Assembly: GCA_031409695.1 (NCBI GenBank)
Contig: JANNXS010000345.1
Span: forward strand, 1-39,082
From: JABFRJ01 sp031409695
GTDB lineage: Bacteria; Pseudomonadota; Alphaproteobacteria; Rhizobiales; Hyphomicrobiaceae
DNA length: 39,082 nt
Direction: 5' to 3'
Shown one piece after another: positions 1 to 10,300 of this stretch. The translations under genes were made by a program, and so were the position numbers. The first letter of the stretch is position 1, and every line of letters begins with the position of its first letter. The notes under the pieces were generated by a model. It ran no database searches and was not told the DNA's origin. It was given only the letters and a program-made list of their open reading frames with translations.

Positions 1-3000
1 GATGACCGTATATGGGCCCGCGATATCGCCTCGGATGAGTTCGACAGTCCACGTGCTGCGGCCGGTCGGTTCATTGCGAACACGGTCGTGGTTGCTGTCG
101 AGATAGACGAAACCAGAGAGGGCTGCTGCGACCGTCGGGACTTCACCGAAGTTGTAGTTGTCGCCTGTGACGCCCGCCGTCGGGAAGGGGATATTGACGA
201 TGACGTTGGTGCCGCGGCTTCCGCCCAACGACCCGGGCGTGACTTTGCCGTCATTGTAGTCCGCAGGCTGCGTTTCGGTAATTGTGTAACCGCCAGTACC
301 GGCGATCGGCAGATCAACGAAACAATAGCGGCCAACATCGGACGCACCGGCAGCAAGACTTTGCGTCGTCACGGTCTGCGTGATGGCGGCGCCATTGATA
401 TCGGTGCCAGACAGTACGAGCAAAACGTCCGGAATGCCGCTCTCGTTTCGATCCTTGATGCCAGTGTTGTTAAGGTCGACGTAGACATAGCCGCACAGTT
501 TGCCGCCGCGCTCGCCGAAGTCATAGCCTGAGCCGATGCGGCCGGAGGGCAGGACGATGCTACGAATGACGTCGTTGACTGCGGTGCCGCCAACATTGCC
601 CGCCGTATCCTTACCATCAGACCACGCAGCAGGCTGCATTTCCGTAATAGTGTACCCAGCGGTGTTCGCAGGCGGGATGCCGCCGAATAGGTAGCGGCCG
701 TCAGCGTCAGTGGTTGCAGTGACGTCGACAGGCATGTTGGTCGAAGACGTGCCGGTGATGCGGATAGTGACGTTCGGAATGCCCCTTTCGGCTGAATCCC
801 GAATGCCATTATCGTTGCTGTCGACGTATACAGAGCCGGTGATTCCTTGACTGATTTCGGCGAAATCGTAGCCGGTGGCGTTGACGCCCTCGAGCAATCT
901 GATGGCCGACACCACATCATTGGTGGAGGCGTCGCCACCAGACGTGCCTGCTTTATCCTTGCCGTCGGCAAACAGGTTCGGCTGGGTTTCCGTGACGATG
1001 TAGCCGGCGGCATCCGCCGGTGCGAGCGCATCGAACAGATAGGTACCGTCAGGCTTCGTCGTCTTCGTAACGTTGACGTCGTTGCCGTAAAGATCTTTCC
1101 CCGTCAGCGTCAGCGTGACGTTGGCGATACCAACATCTGTCGATTGTTTGGTACCGTCGTTGTTCGGATCCTCGAAGACGGTTCCGGCAAGTGTTGCCTG
1201 ACGCACGGTGACGGGCACGCTGCAGCTGTTGTCCGTACCGATTTGGTCGGCACCATCGGTTGCCACGGTTGAAGACGCCGTCAGCGTGCCGCCGGTCGGG
1301 TAGGCTGTGAGCCGCACGGGCGCTGTCACAGTGACGTTCGTAAGACCGTTGATGAAGCCGAGCTGGCAGGCGACGGCGTTACCACCGGCAGCGCCAGTAC
1401 AAGTGCCACCGACAGCATTGGTTGTTGGGATCGCCGTCAGCTCGAGACCCGCTGGTAGTGTGCTCGTCAGACGGCTGACGGGCGCGCCAACCGAAGTCGT
1501 GTTGCGAACCGTGAAGGTCCAGTTGAAGGGTTCACGGATGTTCTTCGTGCCGGGCGTAACCGTTGCGCAAGTCAGGTTTGTCGCGCCGGTGTTGTGTTCG
1601 CCGAAGTTGAAGTTGACCGCTTCAGTCATGCTCATGAGCGCAATGCCGGACATAGTGTCATTGGCAACCACACCGGTGACGGAGCCGATGGTATCTTTGC
1701 CGTCGGAATAGCCTGTCGGCTGTGTTTGCGTGATCGTGTAGCCCGTTGGACATGTCGGCAGCGGGCCAAAGCGATAGGCGCCAAGAGTGTCCGTTTGGGT
1801 TGTCATGGAAACGCAGCCAGACAGCGTCAGTGTGACAGTCGGAATGCCTGCTTCGCCACCTTCCTTGATACCGTTGTCGTTGAGGTCGTCATAGACGAAG
1901 CCTGCGAGGCTGGCGGCCACTTCACCGAAGTTGTAGCCCGTGCCAGCGTCCTGTGGCCGGACAATAACGCCGGTGAACGTGCTGGTTGCCGACGCGACAC
2001 CGACCGTGTTGGCGCTTGCTGCGCCAGCCAGCGTGCCGACGGTCAGCTTGCCTTCGAGATACCCGACCGGGTTCGTCTCAGTGATTAGATATGTCCCGGG
2101 AAGAACTGTTGGGAAGACGTAGTCGCCGGTCGTGTTGGTTTGGACGACGATCGGCGCAATGGTGCGGCCGAGATAGTCCACGCCCGTCAGCGTGACAGTG
2201 ACATTGTTGATCGAGGGTTCACCGGTGTCCTGAATGCCGCTGTTGTTGATGTCATAGAAGACCTTGCCAGCGACCGAGCCAGGCAGGATTTCACCGAAAT
2301 TGTATTCGATGGCTGCATCTCCGCTACGCAGTTGGATGCCAGCGATGACGTTGCCAAAGTTCGGCGATGCGAAGACGTTGTCGACCGTGCCGGCGGCGCC
2401 ACCGTTGGCACCCGTGCCGACGGCTGCGCGGCCGGGTAGGTGCGAGGCAGGCGTCACTTCTGTCACCGTGTAGGTACCAGGGCGCAAGTTCGTGAAGCTG
2501 TAGGCGCCGGACCCGTTTGTCGACGTGCTCTGAGTCGGGACAGTGCCACCGAGGTCATCGACGCCATCGAGACGAACGGTGACGCCTGACAGGAACGTGA
2601 CTTCGCCGCTGTTGATCAGTCCATCGTTAGATCTGTCGAACCAGACGCGGCCGGCAATCTGCGCGTTCGCGAGTTCGCCGAAATCGTAGCTTGTAAGGGC
2701 CGTGTTGGCAGCCAGCACGATGCCAGCAAAGACATCAGTTGCCTTTGAACCATTGACGACAGTGCCGCTGCCACCTTGCGTGGCGCCACCGGTGCCGACG
2801 CGTTCGCGACCGTCGAAGTAGGTTGCGGGCTGCGTTTCAGTGATCGTGTATCCGGCGCTGTCGCTCGGCGGCAAATTGTCGAACAGGAAATTGCCGGTGC
2901 CATTGGTTTGGCGAACAATGTTGAGAATAGCGGCGGGGTTGTAAGCGTCGCGACCCGTCAGTGTGACCGTCACGGCATTGATGCCGGTCTCGCCGCCTTG

Positions 3001-6000
3001 GCGCTGACCGTCATCGTTGGTGTCGATGTAGACCGAGCCTGCGATTGAAGACTTCGTAATAGTGACATCGCCGGGTGTCGTATCGTTGGTTGGGACTGTG
3101 TCGATGCTGTCTGTTGCGACGCGCACAGTGTTCTGAAGTGTTCCACCGCTCGGATAAACTGTGACGCGGACTGGAACGGTGATGGTCGCAGTACCAAGAT
3201 TGGCCATGTCGCCAAACGCGCAGGTGAACGCCGTGGCGGAACTTGCCCCGGTGCAGGTGCCGACTGACGGGCTCGGCGCGCCAGTCAATTCCATGCCAGC
3301 CGGCAGCGTGTCCGAAAGGCGGGCGGCAATGGCTGTGGATGGGCCGTTGTTGCGCACGGTGACGACATAGTTAAATGGCTCGTTGAGCGTAACGGACGGC
3401 TTGCTCGGCACTTTGCTAACGGCCTGCATGTCCGCAAGCATGCGCACGGTGGTAAATTCGACGGCAGCGTTGTTGCCAGCCAGTGTTTCCCTTTCGTTGA
3501 CGGAGACGACTGAGTCCTTGCGATACGTATCGCCTGTCGTCGCGGGTGCCGTATTCACCCGGTAGATCAGATGCCGCTCCCAAATCGCGCCCGGTGCCAT
3601 GCTCGCGGGGTTGGTACAGGTCGTAATCGGCGACGCAGTGCTGCACTGGCTTGGTGGCGCCGACGCGCAGGTGCTGGTCGCAGTCGCGGTTGCCAGGTCG
3701 CACAGGTATGTCAGTGTTTTTGTGGTCGAGGGCGGCGACGTCCAAGTGTCCGTGAACGTCACGTTGGTTGCGTAGGAGGGACCATTGTTGGTCACACGGA
3801 TGCGGTAGACGATGAGATTTGCCGCGGGCACAGTCGTGTCGAAACCAACGGGATCACGAGCATCGGTCTGTTCGATCAACACGTCGACTTCGGCGGGTCT
3901 GATCTCGACGCTGAGGGACTGCGCATTGTTGGCCAGGTCAGCGGCCGCTTCAAAGGTGGTTGTGGTGACGCTGGCTGTGTTGGTGAAGAAGCGCGGCGTT
4001 GGCACCGGAGTTTCTGTAACGAAGTTCGGGCGCACGATCACAGTCATGGTGCGCACACCATTGCTGGCCACAGTGCCAAAGTCGCAGCTGACGGCGTTGG
4101 TCGTTGTGTTGAAGGCACCGCATGCAGCCCCGTTCGAGCCGGAGACGCTGATGAAGGTCAGACCACCTGGGATGGACGTGAAGGTGTCGGTAACCACAAA
4201 GCTTGCTGCATCAGACGGGCCGAGGTTGCGCGCCTGAATGGTGTAGGAGATATCGACACCGCCGCGGCCAGGATCGGGGCTCGCGACTTTCTGCGTGACC
4301 GCAACATCAACTGCGCCTTCAACGATGGCGGTCGCGGTTGCTTCGTTGTTGGCGCGATTAGGATCCCCGATGGTCGAGGAATAGGCAAATGCGCGGTTGA
4401 CGAAGGTACCCGATGACATCGGGCGCTTTACAGTAATCACAACAGTGCGTGACGTATTGGCTGGGAAAGATGCCCAATCACAGGTGACAGTCGACCCCAC
4501 GGCACAGGTGGCGCCTGCTGCGTTTGTTACCGTCACGAGTGTAGCGGGGCGCGTGAAACCAGCAACCGGCGTGTAGGCGCCCAAATACATCGGGATCGGA
4601 TCGGTCAGGGTGACCTGGCCAGCGTCCGTCGTCATGCTGTTGTTGGTGACCGTAAGCGAATACGTGAGCGTATCGGCGGTTGGAACCAAGGTGGCGGGCG
4701 CGGCCGGCACCACGGCCTTGGTGAGTGAGAGATCTGCCACGGCACCAGTGGCGGTAACGCCGTTCGAAACGCAGTCATTGGCTGGATTGATCTCGCCTTC
4801 GATCGGCTGCAGACCCGCACCCTGACTGACGCAAGCTGTGCCGTTCAGCACGCCCGGTGTGGTTGCCGTTGAGACGATGGCGATGGGCGGCGTCGACGCG
4901 CCGATTGCAACTGGACCACCGCGCTCGCACCGAACAACATCCGGCGGACCAACGATCAAGGCACACGTCCAGCCGGTACCGCCAGCTGAGACATAGGTTT
5001 CGCCCACCGCCAGTTCAAACCTCGCGCGGATAATGCCTGTCGCGACGAGTGGACCTTCATTGCGGACAGCAAACTGTGTGGTGACGTTGGAACCCTGAGC
5101 AACCGGGCTTGGGCCGCGCGAGAAGCCGGTCGGGCGCATGTCGACGCCGTTTTTCAACATATTGAAGTTGACGGTGCCGGTGTTGTTAGCGGCGTTTGAC
5201 TCCTGCGAGCTCTGCACGACAGTCGCACTATTGGAGCCGGCGGTTCCGGTTGGGCTGATCAGAGCGTTGTCGGGTGCTGTGGCGTTGACGAGGATTGGCG
5301 ACGCCGAGCCAACGGCTAGTGCTGCCCGCGTACAGGAGACGAGTTGACCAGCGATGTTGCACGACCAATCCGTTGTGTTTGTACCGGTGGTGTTGAGGGC
5401 CGTGAAACCTGCTGGAATAGTGTCTGTCACCGTGAGGCCAGCGGCCGGATGGGGGCCGAGATTGTTGACTTGGAGCGTGAACATCACCGGCGTGCCGCCG
5501 ATTACGGGATTGGTGCTGATGGATTTGACCATCTGAAGATCGGTGCCAGCAACAACGTTGATCGACGCGTCTGCGGTATTGTCGGTGATGTTGCCGTCAA
5601 GAGTTGTCGATGAGATCTCACCCTTGGTTGTCAGCGTGCCGACTTGGTTGCCAGCGATTTTGGCCTGCCAGGTGAGCGTTGCTGCGTTGGCTGCAACACC
5701 GATCGAGGATGAATACGAGCAGCGTACGACTTCGCCAGTCGTAAAGGTGCCGGATTGAACACCGCAGCTCCAGCTCGATCCGGAGGCCGACTGATACGAC
5801 AGACCGACGGCAAGTTTGAATTCAATAAAGGCGTCGACGGCGGCGTTCGGGCCAAGATTTTGAACGATAACGGTGTAGGTCGCGTTGGCACCGGCGATGA
5901 CAAACGGCGAAGGGCCACCGACATAAGTCTGGAAGCCGAGGTTTGCCCCGTTGACGACGGTGGTGGTGATCGGCTGGACGTTGTTCGCGGTGTTGGCTTC

Positions 6001-6438
6001 CACTGATGTGGTGGCGACAGTGCCGGTCGCGGAGATCGCGGACGGGCCAGCCATTGTTGCTCGGACGTCGATGTTAACCACTGCGGGGCTGCCGCCCGAA
6101 AGGGTGCCATTCAACGTGCCGAAGGAACAGCCGACCGTGTTCGTGAGGGGCGCGTATGTGCACGTACCGGTGTCGGTCGTAACAGCAACGAACACCACGC
6201 CGGCCGGCAAAGGCACGGACAAGGTCGAGTTTGCGGCCGGATTTAGATTGTTATTCTCGACCTCGACGACGTAGCGATACACGCCTCCACCTGGAACCGA
6301 CGGCGGCACGCTCTCGAAGTTCTTGAACTGAACATCGACCTGCGCCAGCGCGGGTAGCGCTGTGAACGCAAGAACAGCCAACGCCAGCCGGAGGCTGCGC
6401 ACGGTGACGGAGAGCGAGCGGATCTTGGCGATGAGCAT
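1..6438 (-). CDS. Giant secreted DUF11 / SdrD_B repeat protein, N-terminal part (C-terminus beyond window)
   Basis: One uninterrupted reading frame of 2146 codons enters from an ATG at 6438 and leaves the window at base 1. It begins with a Sec signal peptide: basic N-region, hydrophobic core around residues 17-29, cleavage near ALPALAQ. Residues about 35-1125 are successive Ig-like DUF11 repeats with the usual phrases (VxNxGPxxA, VTDTxPAG, TNTAxVT). From about 1131 the protein changes to SdrD-type B domains starting near residues 1131, 1259, 1388, 1512, 1750, 1866, 1981 and 2108, with one DUF11 repeat inserted at about 1618-1740. Each B domain starts with G-x-V-[YF]-x-D-x-N-x-[DN]-G, a likely calcium loop, and most close with [YF][DN]FGE. 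Such proteins are usually extracellular adhesins or stalk-like surface proteins. An in-frame ATG at 6552 is less likely because it would bury the signal peptide. Anchor and true length are not visible. Confidence 0.9.
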   Translation of the reverse strand, partial: MLIAKIRSLSVTVRSLRLALAVLAFTALPALAQVDVQFKNFESVPPSVPGGGVYRYVVEVENNNLNPAANSTLSVPLPAGVVFVAVTTDTGTCTYAPLTNTVGCSFGTLNGTLSGGSPAVVNIDVRATMAGPSAISATGTVATTSVEANTANNVQPITTTVVNGANLGFQTYVGGPSPFVIAGANATYTVIVQNLGPNAAVDAFIEFKLAVGLSYQSASGSSWSCGVQSGTFTTGEVVRCSYSSSIGVAANAATLTWQAKIAGNQVGTLTTKGEISSTTLDGNITDNTADASINVVAGTDLQMVKSISTNPVIGGTPVMFTLQVNNLGPHPAAGLTVTDTIPAGFTALNTTGTNTTDWSCNIAGQLVSCTRAALAVGSASPILVNATAPDNALISPTGTAGSNSATVVQSSQESNAANNTGTVNFNMLKNGVDMRPTGFSRGPSPVAQGSNVTTQFAVRNEGPLVATGIIRARFELAVGETYVSAGGTGWTCALIVGPPDVVRCERGGPVAIGASTPPIAIVSTATTPGVLNGTACVSQGAGLQPIEGEINPANDCVSNGVTATGAVADLSLTKAVVPAAPATLVPTADTLTYSLTVTNNSMTTDAGQVTLTDPIPMYLGAYTPVAGFTRPATLVTVTNAAGATCAVGSTVTCDWASFPANTSRTVVITVKRPMSSGTFVNRAFAYSSTIGDPNRANNEATATAIVEGAVDVAVTQKVASPDPGRGGVDISYTIQARNLGPSDAASFVVTDTFTSIPGGLTFISVSGSNGAACGAFNTTTNAVSCDFGTVASNGVRTMTVIVRPNFVTETPVPTPRFFTNTASVTTTTFEAAADLANNAQSLSVEIRPAEVDVLIEQTDARDPVGFDTTVPAANLIVYRIRVTNNGPSYATNVTFTDTWTSPPSTTKTLTYLCDLATATATSTCASAPPSQCSTASPITTCTNPASMAPGAIWERHLIYRVNTAPATTGDTYRKDSVVSVNERETLAGNNAAVEFTTVRMLADMQAVSKVPSKPSVTLNEPFNYVVTVRNNGPSTAIAARLSDTLPAGMELTGAPSPSVGTCTGASSATAFTCAFGDMANLGTATITVPVRVTVYPSGGTLQNTVRVATDSIDTVPTNDTTPGDVTITKSSIAGSVYIDTNDDGQRQGGETGINAVTVTLTGRDAYNPAAILNIVRQTNGTGNFLFDNLPPSDSAGYTITETQPATYFDGRERVGTGGATQGGSGTVVNGSKATDVFAGIVLAANTALTSYDFGELANAQIAGRVWFDRSNDGLINSGEVTFLSGVTVRLDGVDDLGGTVPTQSTSTNGSGAYSFTNLRPGTYTVTEVTPASHLPGRAAVGTGANGGAAGTVDNVFASPNFGNVIAGIQLRSGDAAIEYNFGEILPGSVAGKVFYDINNSGIQDTGEPSINNVTVTLTGVDYLGRTIAPIVVQTNTTGDYVFPTVLPGTYLITETNPVGYLEGKLTVGTLAGAASANTVGVASATSTFTGVIVRPQDAGTGYNFGEVAASLAGFVYDDLNDNGIKEGGEAGIPTVTLTLSGCVSMTTQTDTLGAYRFGPLPTCPTGYTITQTQPTGYSDGKDTIGSVTGVVANDTMSGIALMSMTEAVNFNFGEHNTGATNLTCATVTPGTKNIREPFNWTFTVRNTTSVGAPVSRLTSTLPAGLELTAIPTTNAVGGTCTGAAGGNAVACQLGFINGLTNVTVTAPVRLTAYPTGGTLTASSTVATDGADQIGTDNSCSVPVTVRQATLAGTVFEDPNNDGTKQSTDVGIANVTLTLTGKDLYGNDVNVTKTTKPDGTYLFDALAPADAAGYIVTETQPNLFADGKDKAGTSGGDASTNDVVSAIRLLEGVNATGYDFAEISQGITGSVYVDSNDNGIRDSAERGIPNVTIRITGTSSTNMPVDVTATTDADGRYLFGGIPPANTAGYTITEMQPAAWSDGKDTAGNVGGTAVNDVIRSIVLPSGRIGSGYDFGERGGKLCGYVYVDLNNTGIKDRNESGIPDVLLVLSGTDINGAAITQTVTTQSLAAGASDVGRYCFVDLPIAGTGGYTITETQPADYNDGKVTPGSLGGSRGTNVIVNIPFPTAGVTGDNYNFGEVPTVAAALSGFVYLDSNHDRVRNEPTGRSTWTVELIRGDIAGPYTVI

Positions 6439-6573
6439 GGATCGTGTCCGGCTGATTTGGGCCGCACACGAACAAATCCGGCCCCGTGGCTGGGGCTGAT
6501 CTGATCCGGTTAAGAAGACACTAACGCCCAGAGACCAGGGCGGTGCTCTCATCTACTGCAATACATCTTAAGA

Positions 6574-6650
6574 TTGCATGAAATCATCTTGTTTTCAATA
6601 AATTTGCACCATAGATTGCAATTAAGAGGACCAAATATAGAACTGTTGCA
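6574..6650. promoter_or_regulatory. Array of four evenly placed TTGCA boxes
   Basis: TTGCA occurs at 6574, 6604, 6616 and 6646 on the plus strand. The two pairs have the same inner spacing of 30 bp and are offset by 42 bp, about three and four helical turns. Two of the boxes share the longer form AGATTGCA (6571-6578 and 6613-6620). The array sits 130-210 bp upstream of the giant exoprotein start, in the AT-rich core. This could be an operator for a regulator binding one face of the helix. That function is inference only; a short motif in AT-rich DNA can recur by chance. Confidence 0.35.
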
Positions 6651-6674
6651 AACAGGCACCACAAGTGCCTGTTT
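6650..6674. terminator. Perfect 10-bp hairpin, terminator-like, between divergent genes
   Basis: The arms aaacaggcac (6650-6659) and gtgcctgttt (6665-6674) pair perfectly around the loop cacaa. The U-tract is short on both strands (gtttt on plus, gttt on minus), so termination would be weak. No annotated gene ends here, since both neighbours transcribe away from it. It may end a small unannotated transcript, act in the leader of the exoprotein mRNA, or be an operator. Confidence 0.4.
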
Positions 6675-6918
6675 TATCCAAACTCGGAGCATTATGGCGG
6701 TCAACGACCATTTTCAGCTTGGCTGAGCGCGTCAAGAACGGGCGGCTCAGCGACACTCCCCTGCCAATGGGCGTCGCGTCTTCGAGAGTGTGACCTGATC
6801 GTACAGAACACCTAACCTGACGTATTCATTAGCCGTTCAGGCACCAACCCGTAGCGCTATGGCAGCATCGTCGTTGGGAGGCACGGCGTCGCTCAAGTGT
6901 TGAACACAGGAGAGATAC

Positions 6919-7197
6919 ATGTCTGCAAAACTGCTCATGATCCCTGCGGTCTTAGGCGTTATGGCGCTGGCTGGCACCGCTCATGCTGCACCGGCTGGGC
7001 TAGCCGACGCTGCAGCGACGCTGAAGACCGACACAGCAACCGCCGCCGTCGTTGAGAACGTGAACTACCGGCGCTACGGGCGCTATGGCTACTACAGCCC
7101 CTATTACTACTATTACAGCCGTCCAGCGCCGCGCGTGTTCTCGTTCTATGTCCGACCACGCGCCAGCCACTTCTACGGCTATCGCCGCTTCCACTAA
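6919..7197 (+). CDS. Small Tyr-rich exported protein, unknown function
   Basis: A 92-residue protein with a clear Sec signal peptide (MSAKLLMIPAVLGVMALAG, cleavage near AHA-AP). The mature part is only about 70 residues. Its first half is Ala/Thr-rich, and its second half is dominated by Tyr, Arg and Phe in short runs such as GYYSPYYYYYSR and HFYGYRRFH. A good ribosome-binding site (aggagag) lies 5-6 bases before the ATG. A strong terminator follows at once, so it is probably transcribed alone. Similar small YR-rich periplasmic or surface proteins are common in Hyphomicrobiales but I know of no assigned function. The aromatic and basic composition would suit binding to polysaccharide or the outer-membrane surface; that is a guess. 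Confidence 0.8.
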   Translation: MSAKLLMIPAVLGVMALAGTAHAAPAGLADAAATLKTDTATAAVVENVNYRRYGRYGYYSPYYYYYSRPAPRVFSFYVRPRASHFYGYRRFH

Positions 7198-7229
7198 GCC
7201 CGTCATCCGCGAGTGACGCGCAAACGTTT

Positions 7230-7270
7230 GGTCCTCGCTCAACTGGCTGAGCGGGGGCCTTTCGTTTTTT
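7230..7270 (+). terminator. Rho-independent terminator of the small exported protein gene
   Basis: A 12-base arm at 7230-7241 pairs with 7248-7259 (10 of 12 pairs), with a short loop. It is followed by tttcgtttttt on the plus strand. It lies 33 bases after the stop of the Tyr-rich protein gene and before the P450 gene, separating the two transcripts. Confidence 0.8.
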
Positions 7271-7398
7271 GGCCAGCCTTTTCTTTCGCCAAGCGATCTC
7301 GCTCGCTCCTACCCCTTTTCCCCCATTCACGGCCCTGTCACATCGCGCTATGACGTTTGCGTCAGCCTGCGCAACTTCCGGCAGAGGCCTAATTTTCC

Positions 7399-10300
7399 AT
7401 GTCCGACCTCAATCCGCTCGACCCAATCCCATCGCCGCCGCGCACACGTTATGTTGGCAACATGTTCTCGTTGCGCGCCGCAGCCCCCATCCAGGACATG
7501 ATGGCGTTCGCAAAGGAGCTTGGGCCAATTTATTGGCTCGACATGATGGGAAAACCCATTGTTGTCGTCTCAGGCGCAGATCTGGTCGAGGAATTGTCCG
7601 ACGAGACACGTTTTGATAAAGCCGTGCGGGGGGCATTACGGCGCATCCGGGCCTTCGCCGGCGACGGGCTGTTCACAGCCTACACAAGCGAGCCGAACTG
7701 GTCGAAGGCCCACAACATCCTACTGCCGAACTTCTCGCAAAGGGCCATGCTCGGTTATCATCCCATGATGGTCGATGTGGCGACGCAGATGGTCGAGAAG
7801 TGGGGGCGCCTCAACGCGGACGAAGAGATTGACGTTGTCCACGATATGACCGCGATGACACTCGATACCATCGGCCTCGCGGGTTTCGATTACCGCTTCA
7901 ACAGCTTCTATCGCCGCGACAACCACCCCTTTGTTGAGGCCATGGTGCGCGCCCTCGATGCCACTATGCGCACACGCGGGCTGCCGCTCGAAGACATCAT
8001 CCGCAAGGACCGTGAGATCAAGCTCAAGTCCGACATCAAATACATGAACAAGGTGGTGGACCGTATCATCCAGGAGCGCCGCGCCCACCCTGAACTCGCC
8101 AAGGATAAGAAAGATCTGCTCTCATACATGATGTCCGGCGTCGACAAGAAATCCGGTGAGCGCCTCGATGACTTGCAGATGCGCTATCAGGTCATCACAT
8201 TTCTGATTGCCGGCCACGAAACGACCAGCGGGCTGTTATCGTTCGTCATCTATTATCTGCTACAGAACCCCGAGATCATGGCCAAGGCCGTTGCCGAAGT
8301 GGACCGGGTGCTTGGCCCCAACATCGCAAACGCGCCATCACCGGCGCAGGTCACGCAGCTCGAATACATTACCAAGATCCTCAAGGAAGCCTTGCGCCTT
8401 TGGCCGACGGCGCCAGCTTATGCGGTGGCACCGCATAAGGATGTCGAGATTATTGGCGGCAAGTACGAGATCAAGAAGGCCTATCAAACGGTCGTGCTTA
8501 TCCCCTCACTGCATAAGGACAAGACCGTCTGGGGCGAGCGTGCCGACGTGTTCGATCCGGAAAACCACACACGCGAAGCCGAAGCCAAGCGCCCAGCCGG
8601 CGCCTACAAACCATTCGGAAATGGACAGCGCGCCTGCATCGGTCGCCAGTTCGCCATGCAAGAAGCCGCTCTGCTGATCGGCATGATCCTGCAGCGCTTC
8701 GAATTGATCGACCACAAGCGCTATGCGCTGAAGGTGAAAGAGACGCTGTCGGTGAAGCCCGACGACTTCTTCATGAAGATTCGTCCGCGGCCCGACCGCG
8801 AGAACCAGCCAGGCATGCGATCGGTGTCGCTCGTCGCGGCGAGCGCGCCACCTGCGCGTGCCGTCAATCCGAACCGACCAACGCACAACACACCTTTGCT
8901 GGTGTTGTACGGCTCAAACCTGGGGGCCGCCGAAGGCATCGCCCGCCAGATCGCAGATGCAGGTGATAATAATGGCTTTCACGTCACGACAGCGCCGCTT
9001 GACGACTACGCCGGCAAACTCCCGACCGAAGGTGCGGTCGCCATAGTTTCGGCCTCCTACAACGGTTCACCACCCGACAACGCCGCGAAGTTCTGTGACT
9101 GGCTCGACAAGAACGCACTGGCACCGACGGCTCTTGCGGGCGTGCGCTACGTCGTCTTCGGCTGCGGCAACCGCGATTGGTCGGCGACGTTTCAAACCGT
9201 GCCACGCATGATCGACACCAAGCTCGCCGCCTATGGCGCGCACCGCATCACAGCCCGTGGCGAGGGTGACGCACGCGATGATTTCGACGGTCAATTCCAG
9301 ACTTGGTTTTCGCCGCTCTGGCAGACGGTGGCGAAAGATCTCGGGGTCGAAATCGCGCCGGCCACAGCCGAGCGCCTGGACCAGTACGCCGTCGAGGTTA
9401 TTGCCGAGAAGGAGGTCAGCCCATTCGTTGCCTCACTTGGGGCCGCAACGACACCGATCCAGGTCAACCGCGAACTACACACCAAAACGGGTGACGCCCC
9501 ATCACCACGTTCGACCCGACACATCGAGGTGCAGCTTCCGCCCGGCACAACATATCGTGCCGGAGATCATCTCGGAGTCATTGCGCACAATTCAGCGGCT
9601 CTCATTCGCCGGGTCGCGGACAGGTTTGACATCGCACCAGAGGCGCGCGTCAAGTTGCACGCAGCCGATGGTCGCAAAGGTGTACTTCCGGTTGAACAAC
9701 CGATTCAGGTCTCCCGATTGCTCGGCGACTATGTCGAGCTGCAGGACGTAGCAAGCCGCAAGCACATTGCGACCATGGCAGCCCACACGCGCTGCCCTCA
9801 TACGGGGCCGAAATTGCGCGCGCTCTCGGGGGATGATGAGGCAAGCCAGGCCAAGTATCGTGCCGATGTGTTCAACAAGCGCAAGTCTGTCATTGATCTC
9901 CTTGAAGAGTATCGCGCCTGCGAACTGCCATTCAACGTCTATCTGGAGATGCTGCCGCCACTTCGTCCACGCTACTACTCGATCTCGTCGTCGCAGCTGG
10001 CGTCGCCGAACGCATGCTCAATCACGGTTGCCATCGTGAACGAGCCGCATCGTGCGGGTACGGGGACATTCGAAGGCGTGTGCTCCAACTACCTGCGGCC
10101 GCAGCGGGCGAAAAACGTGATCTACGCTTTCGTCAAGGACACCAAGTCAGCCTTCCGTCTGCCTGAGGACCCGGCGGTCCCAGTGATCATGATCGGCCCC
10201 GGAACAGGCCTCGCGCCATTCCGCGGTTTTCTCCAAGAGCGCGCGGCCCTCAAAAAACAAGGTCGAACGGTTGGTCCCTCGCACCTGTTCTTTGGCTGCC

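Larger units (their letters stand above)
6439..6918. other. Divergent intergenic region, AT-rich core
   Basis: This 480-bp spacer separates the giant minus-strand exoprotein gene from the plus-strand small exported protein and must hold both promoters. Its middle part (about 6550-6680) is clearly richer in A and T than the rest of the window. I see no convincing open frame. It holds four TTGCA boxes and one perfect hairpin, listed separately. A further inverted repeat, gctgagc / gctcagc, lies at about 6722-6751. Confidence 0.7.

Noticed and set aside
1..3100. Repeated DNA words such as the ggctg-gttt-gtga pattern every 350-400 bp, considered as a CRISPR or intergenic repeat
   Set aside because: They are codons for the conserved TITETQP phrase of the B domains and vary at third positions, so they are protein repeats.
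88..5758. Many plus-strand open frames across the first 6 kb
   Set aside because: They lie antisense to one continuous minus-strand frame with signal peptide and repeated domains; their translations have no family resemblance and no ribosome-binding sites.
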